Part shown: piece by piece, positions 61,259 through 64,000 of the stretch | Numbering within the stretch: the first letter of the stretch is position 1 | Layout of the letters: each line of letters begins with the position of its first letter | Assembly (NCBI GenBank): GCA_039654915.1 | Contig: CM077593.1 | Location: 117,297,413 to 117,361,412 of the forward strand | Reading direction: 5' to 3' | DNA: 64,000 nt | Origin: Aquilaria yunnanensis | Lineage: Eukaryota > Streptophyta > Magnoliopsida > Malvales > Thymelaeaceae | Program-made: the position numbers and the translations under genes | The notes under the pieces: generated by a model | Told to the model about the DNA's origin: nothing | Database searches by the model: none | What the model saw: only the letters and a program-made list of their open reading frames with translations

Positions 61259-61452
61259 GTGGCAAGATCCGGCGGGTGATCGACGAGATCCGGCAGGTGA
61301 TAACGAGATTTGGCAGCCAATCGATGAGATCCGGTGGGTGATCGACAAGATTCGGCGGGTGATCGAAGAGATTCGGCGGTGACGACGAGATCCGGCGGGT
61401 GATCGACGAGATCCGGCGGGTGACAACAAGATTCGGTGGGTGACGACGAGAT
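61259..61452. repeat. GC-rich minisatellite 'gagatccggcgggtgatcgac'
   Basis: About seven to eight units of roughly 18-27 bp, built on 'gagatccggcgggtga' and 'tcgacgagat', in an otherwise AT-rich zone at the right end of block B. Confidence 0.75.
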
Positions 61453-61866
61453 CCAGAGCCGAACAGTTGTGAGATTTGGAGGCGGATGATGATTATAAAT
61501 CTAGAGGTGGTAACGGTTTATCAGATGAGGAGATGGCAGCGGCAGCGGCAGAAGCAACGACAGAGGTGAGTTTTCAAGAGTGAGGGTGAGTTTTGGTCCA
61601 GGGGTAAATTAATTAATTTATTTATTGAATTGTGAGTTATATATAAGAAATTATAGTTGGATTAGTATGTCTAATTAGATATATGTCTACAGTATAATAA
61701 CTGCAGACAGAGACCCAAAAAATAAACGATGTAGTTTGGATCACCGACTCATGTCGCTAGTCATGGCAGTTTGACTCTCCCCGGAAGCGCTGCAGACGAA
61801 AAGAGGGAAACGCTGCGAGATGATTCAAATTCCAAGCTCTCTAGAAAATTAGGCTTCTTTCTTTCG

Positions 61867-64000
61867 ATGAACAAGACGATGGACGAGCATTTGTGCGCTT
61901 GGATTCTGGAATTTATCATTCAGCAGCCAAACACAGAAACCTTGACGAAGACCCTCCTTCGAACACTTCCCTTCCCAGACGCCAACCCTCGCCTCCAGAA
62001 ATTGTTCCTTCTTCGCTCAATCCAGCAAAAAGTCGTCGATAACTGCATCTCCGAAAAGATTCTCGAAGAACTTGATGTGATCGAGCAAATTCACTGCAAC
62101 CAAGGCACCGCAATCAGCGAGTCCCTGAAGAGAGCTTATTGTTCCGTCCTTTTGGACTGTACGGTGCAGGCTTGTGACAAGCTTTGGGCGAGGAAGAGTG
62201 GGTGTTTGGAGAAATCTACGATGAGGGAGTTGGTGTGTGAGAACTTCGGGATGCGGAAGGAGGAAGCTGGGACGGTGGATTGGGACCCGGCGAAGGCCAG
62301 GAATTGTGCCTTGACGGCAGTTACGGAGTATTTGGGTGAAGCTTTCGCGCGTTTGGGTCCGTCCTTTCTGGGAACAGCAGCCAACGATGAGAGCTTGGTG
62401 AAAGAGTTGGAGAATACGGACGAAAATCCAAGACTGAAAGGTGAGGATTTTTCATTTTCCTGCTCTCATGTAAATTGAGACAATGCAGTTTAACTCCATT
62501 AGCTTCTTATGCTTCCACGTCAATATATATATGATTGGCGTGGTCAGTGTTCTGGGTTTATTTAATGTTTGCTTCTATTGCAGAACAAGCACTTCCACTG
62601 AGGCTGATTGAGACCCAAAATCCAGTTAGCTCCGAAGACCCTCGAAGCAATGCTAATGAACCAATTAGGTCAACTGAGGTCCAGATGGTGAATGAACCAA
62701 TTATTAGCTATGGAGATGCACAAAAGGTGAATGAGCCAGTTAGCTTCATGGATACTGAACAGGTGCATGAAGTAATTAGCCCTGGAGAGAGTCCTAAGGT
62801 AACTGAATTTGATACTGTCGGAGACCAAACTTGTGAAATAAATATCCTAGAAGCAATTGTGATTTTAGTTTGTGGACGACTTTGCATGTATATTATGATT
62901 GCCTTTAATGCTAGGCCTGCTATCTTTGTTCTGCTATTGTGGACCAAGTAGCTTTAATGAGTTGCGTCAAGGCAGAAAATATTGTTTAGCAGGCTCAAGA
63001 GAGGTGCGTCTATGAACCCAGGTGCTGTAAGAGACCATTTCATATTATTGAGCCCGAAGAGACTGTTGAGGAACCATCCTGTGGTGCAAATTATTCTCTG
63101 AAGAGTTCTGAAGTTCATAAAATTAGAGAAGCTCTTAAAGTCAGTTATCAGGAGTTGAAAGCAGTTGTGACAGACCCTCTTCCGGAGGCATTTCATGTTT
63201 CTGAAGCTGTAGTGTCAGAGTTGGCAACCAAAGATGCTACTAATGAGCCTGTTGTACGAACTCAGAATGAACTGGATAAGGATGTTCCAGCTCAACCATT
63301 AGCTACTGACAACGAGGCTTTGCAATATGTGGAGCGAGATCAAGTAAAGCAACATCCTCTGAACAGTCAACTCATTGTTCTGTGCGTCAATGCAAATGGT
63401 GAAATTTGTCAAACTCAGGAGGTTGATCAAGGGAAGAAAGCTTGCAATGAGTTGAATAATGTGCCCAAACCCAGCTTGATGGAACGGAATGGGACTGCAC
63501 ATACATACGAGGTAAATGCCCTTTCATGTCTTTCTAATAACTAGCATTTGCAATGTAGTGTAACGCTTTGTGTTAAGATCTTTTCTTGAAATACTAATAA
63601 AAATAAACTTGATGACAATGAACTGATGTTTGAGTTTTCATGGACATTATCTGTATGGTGTATGGCTTTGAGCTTGTGACGTTGTGCACCACAAGCTTGT
63701 CTTGATGGAATTTCTGAAGTTTGAACTGCACTCAGAAAAGCAGACAATTAACTGTGCATTTTTGCTCCTATATCTTCTCTCTATAACCTGTAGTTCTTTA
63801 TGTTACAAAATTGATTGGTTTACAGTGGGAGGACCCAGTTGCTAGCTGCTCTGAAGATTCATCTAGAAGTAGAATTCGCTTACCAACACCCAACAGGACG
63901 CTTGTATCTCCACTAAAAAAGGAAAAATTTATGAAACTTGGAAGGAGGAGAAGGAAGAAGTGGAGCTTGGAGGAAGAAGAAGCTTTAAGGGAGGGCGTTC
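61867..64000 (+). CDS. TRF-like (TRFL) Myb telobox protein, 5' part, truncated by window edge
   Basis: A plant TRF-like nuclear protein; relatives carry a C-terminal Myb telobox, and some bind telomeric DNA. Exons: 61867-62440, 62584 to about 62798, about 62990-63511, and 63826 to beyond 64000. The start is the first ATG in frame; an upstream open stretch from 61771 has no ATG. The N-terminal ~190 residues (from DEHLCAWILEFIIQQP, through CISEKILEELDVIEQI, AISESLKRAYCSV, to LGEAFARLGPSFLG) match the TRFL N-terminal domain. The middle is acidic and poorly conserved, with repeated 'VNEP' words and then VTDPLPEAFHVSE. The last exon ends in RRRKKWSLEEEEALREGV, the start of the Myb repeat; its DNA-recognition helix lies outside the window. 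The exon 2/3 junction is tentative. Confidence 0.87.

Larger units (their letters stand above)
59942..61682. mobile_element. Repeat block B with 'agacactttt' arrays
   Basis: It begins near 'tgtttaattagatat' and ends near 'tgtctaattagatat', with 'acaattttaccccttaca' inside the left edge, as in block A. The array at 60550-61215 again consists of degenerate 'tagacacttttacatatt' units, sometimes with 'aacaaattgttcacaagtt'. GC-rich tandem repeats lie at 60235-60440 and 61255-61455. Blocks A and B are in the same orientation and probably belong to one unclassified non-autonomous transposon family. No transposase is visible. Confidence 0.5.

Overview
The window is nuclear DNA of a flowering plant, most likely a eudicot. 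The genes are intron-rich with plant families (GRAS, CASP-like, plant SERAT, TRF-like Myb, ADA2b), and they sit in very AT-rich intergenic DNA full of small plant DNA transposons. I cannot name the species. Nine protein genes are supported, and one of them is cut by the right edge.

Layout. A PAT1-branch GRAS gene (- strand, 637-2286, with a 5'-UTR intron reaching about 3.5 kb) is followed by a TE-rich gap. Next come a two-exon complex I accessory subunit (-, 12612-13120), an unrecognised single-exon gene for a 153-residue protein (+, 21500-21961), a two-exon CASP-like membrane protein (+, 33890-34626), the 11-exon cytosolic Fe-S assembly gene NAR1 (+, 41096-45612), a small RAMP4/SERP-like ER gene (+, 46586-47262), an intronless serine acetyltransferase (-, 47470-48351), the 13-exon SAGA adaptor ADA2b (+, 52161-56898), and the 5' part of a TRF-like Myb gene (+, 61867 to the edge). 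As I recall the Arabidopsis map, the complex I subunit, CASPL2B, NAR1 and ADA2b lie in the same relative order in one small part of chromosome 4, so this looks like a conserved microsyntenic block. RAMP4-like and SERAT appear to be insertions relative to that order.

The genes are independent housekeeping or regulatory loci, not a pathway cluster. Most of the remaining sequence consists of short non-autonomous transposons. These are hAT-type elements with 8-bp target duplications (two clear, two degenerate), three CACTA-type elements, at least seven Stowaway-like MITEs, one element with long inverted repeats (MULE-like), and two adjacent related repeat blocks at 58.2-61.7 kb with arrays of a degenerate 'agacactttt' motif.

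The most interesting coding observation is the serine acetyltransferase. It keeps its catalytic residues but stops just after the hexapeptide domain, without the C-terminal tail that normally docks O-acetylserine(thiol)lyase, and it carries changes in a usually invariant glycine-rich loop. Two GC-AG introns (in NAR1 and ADA2b) and a scrambled middle segment in the RAMP4-like gene are also worth a look. I found no RNA genes, CRISPR arrays or organellar insertions.
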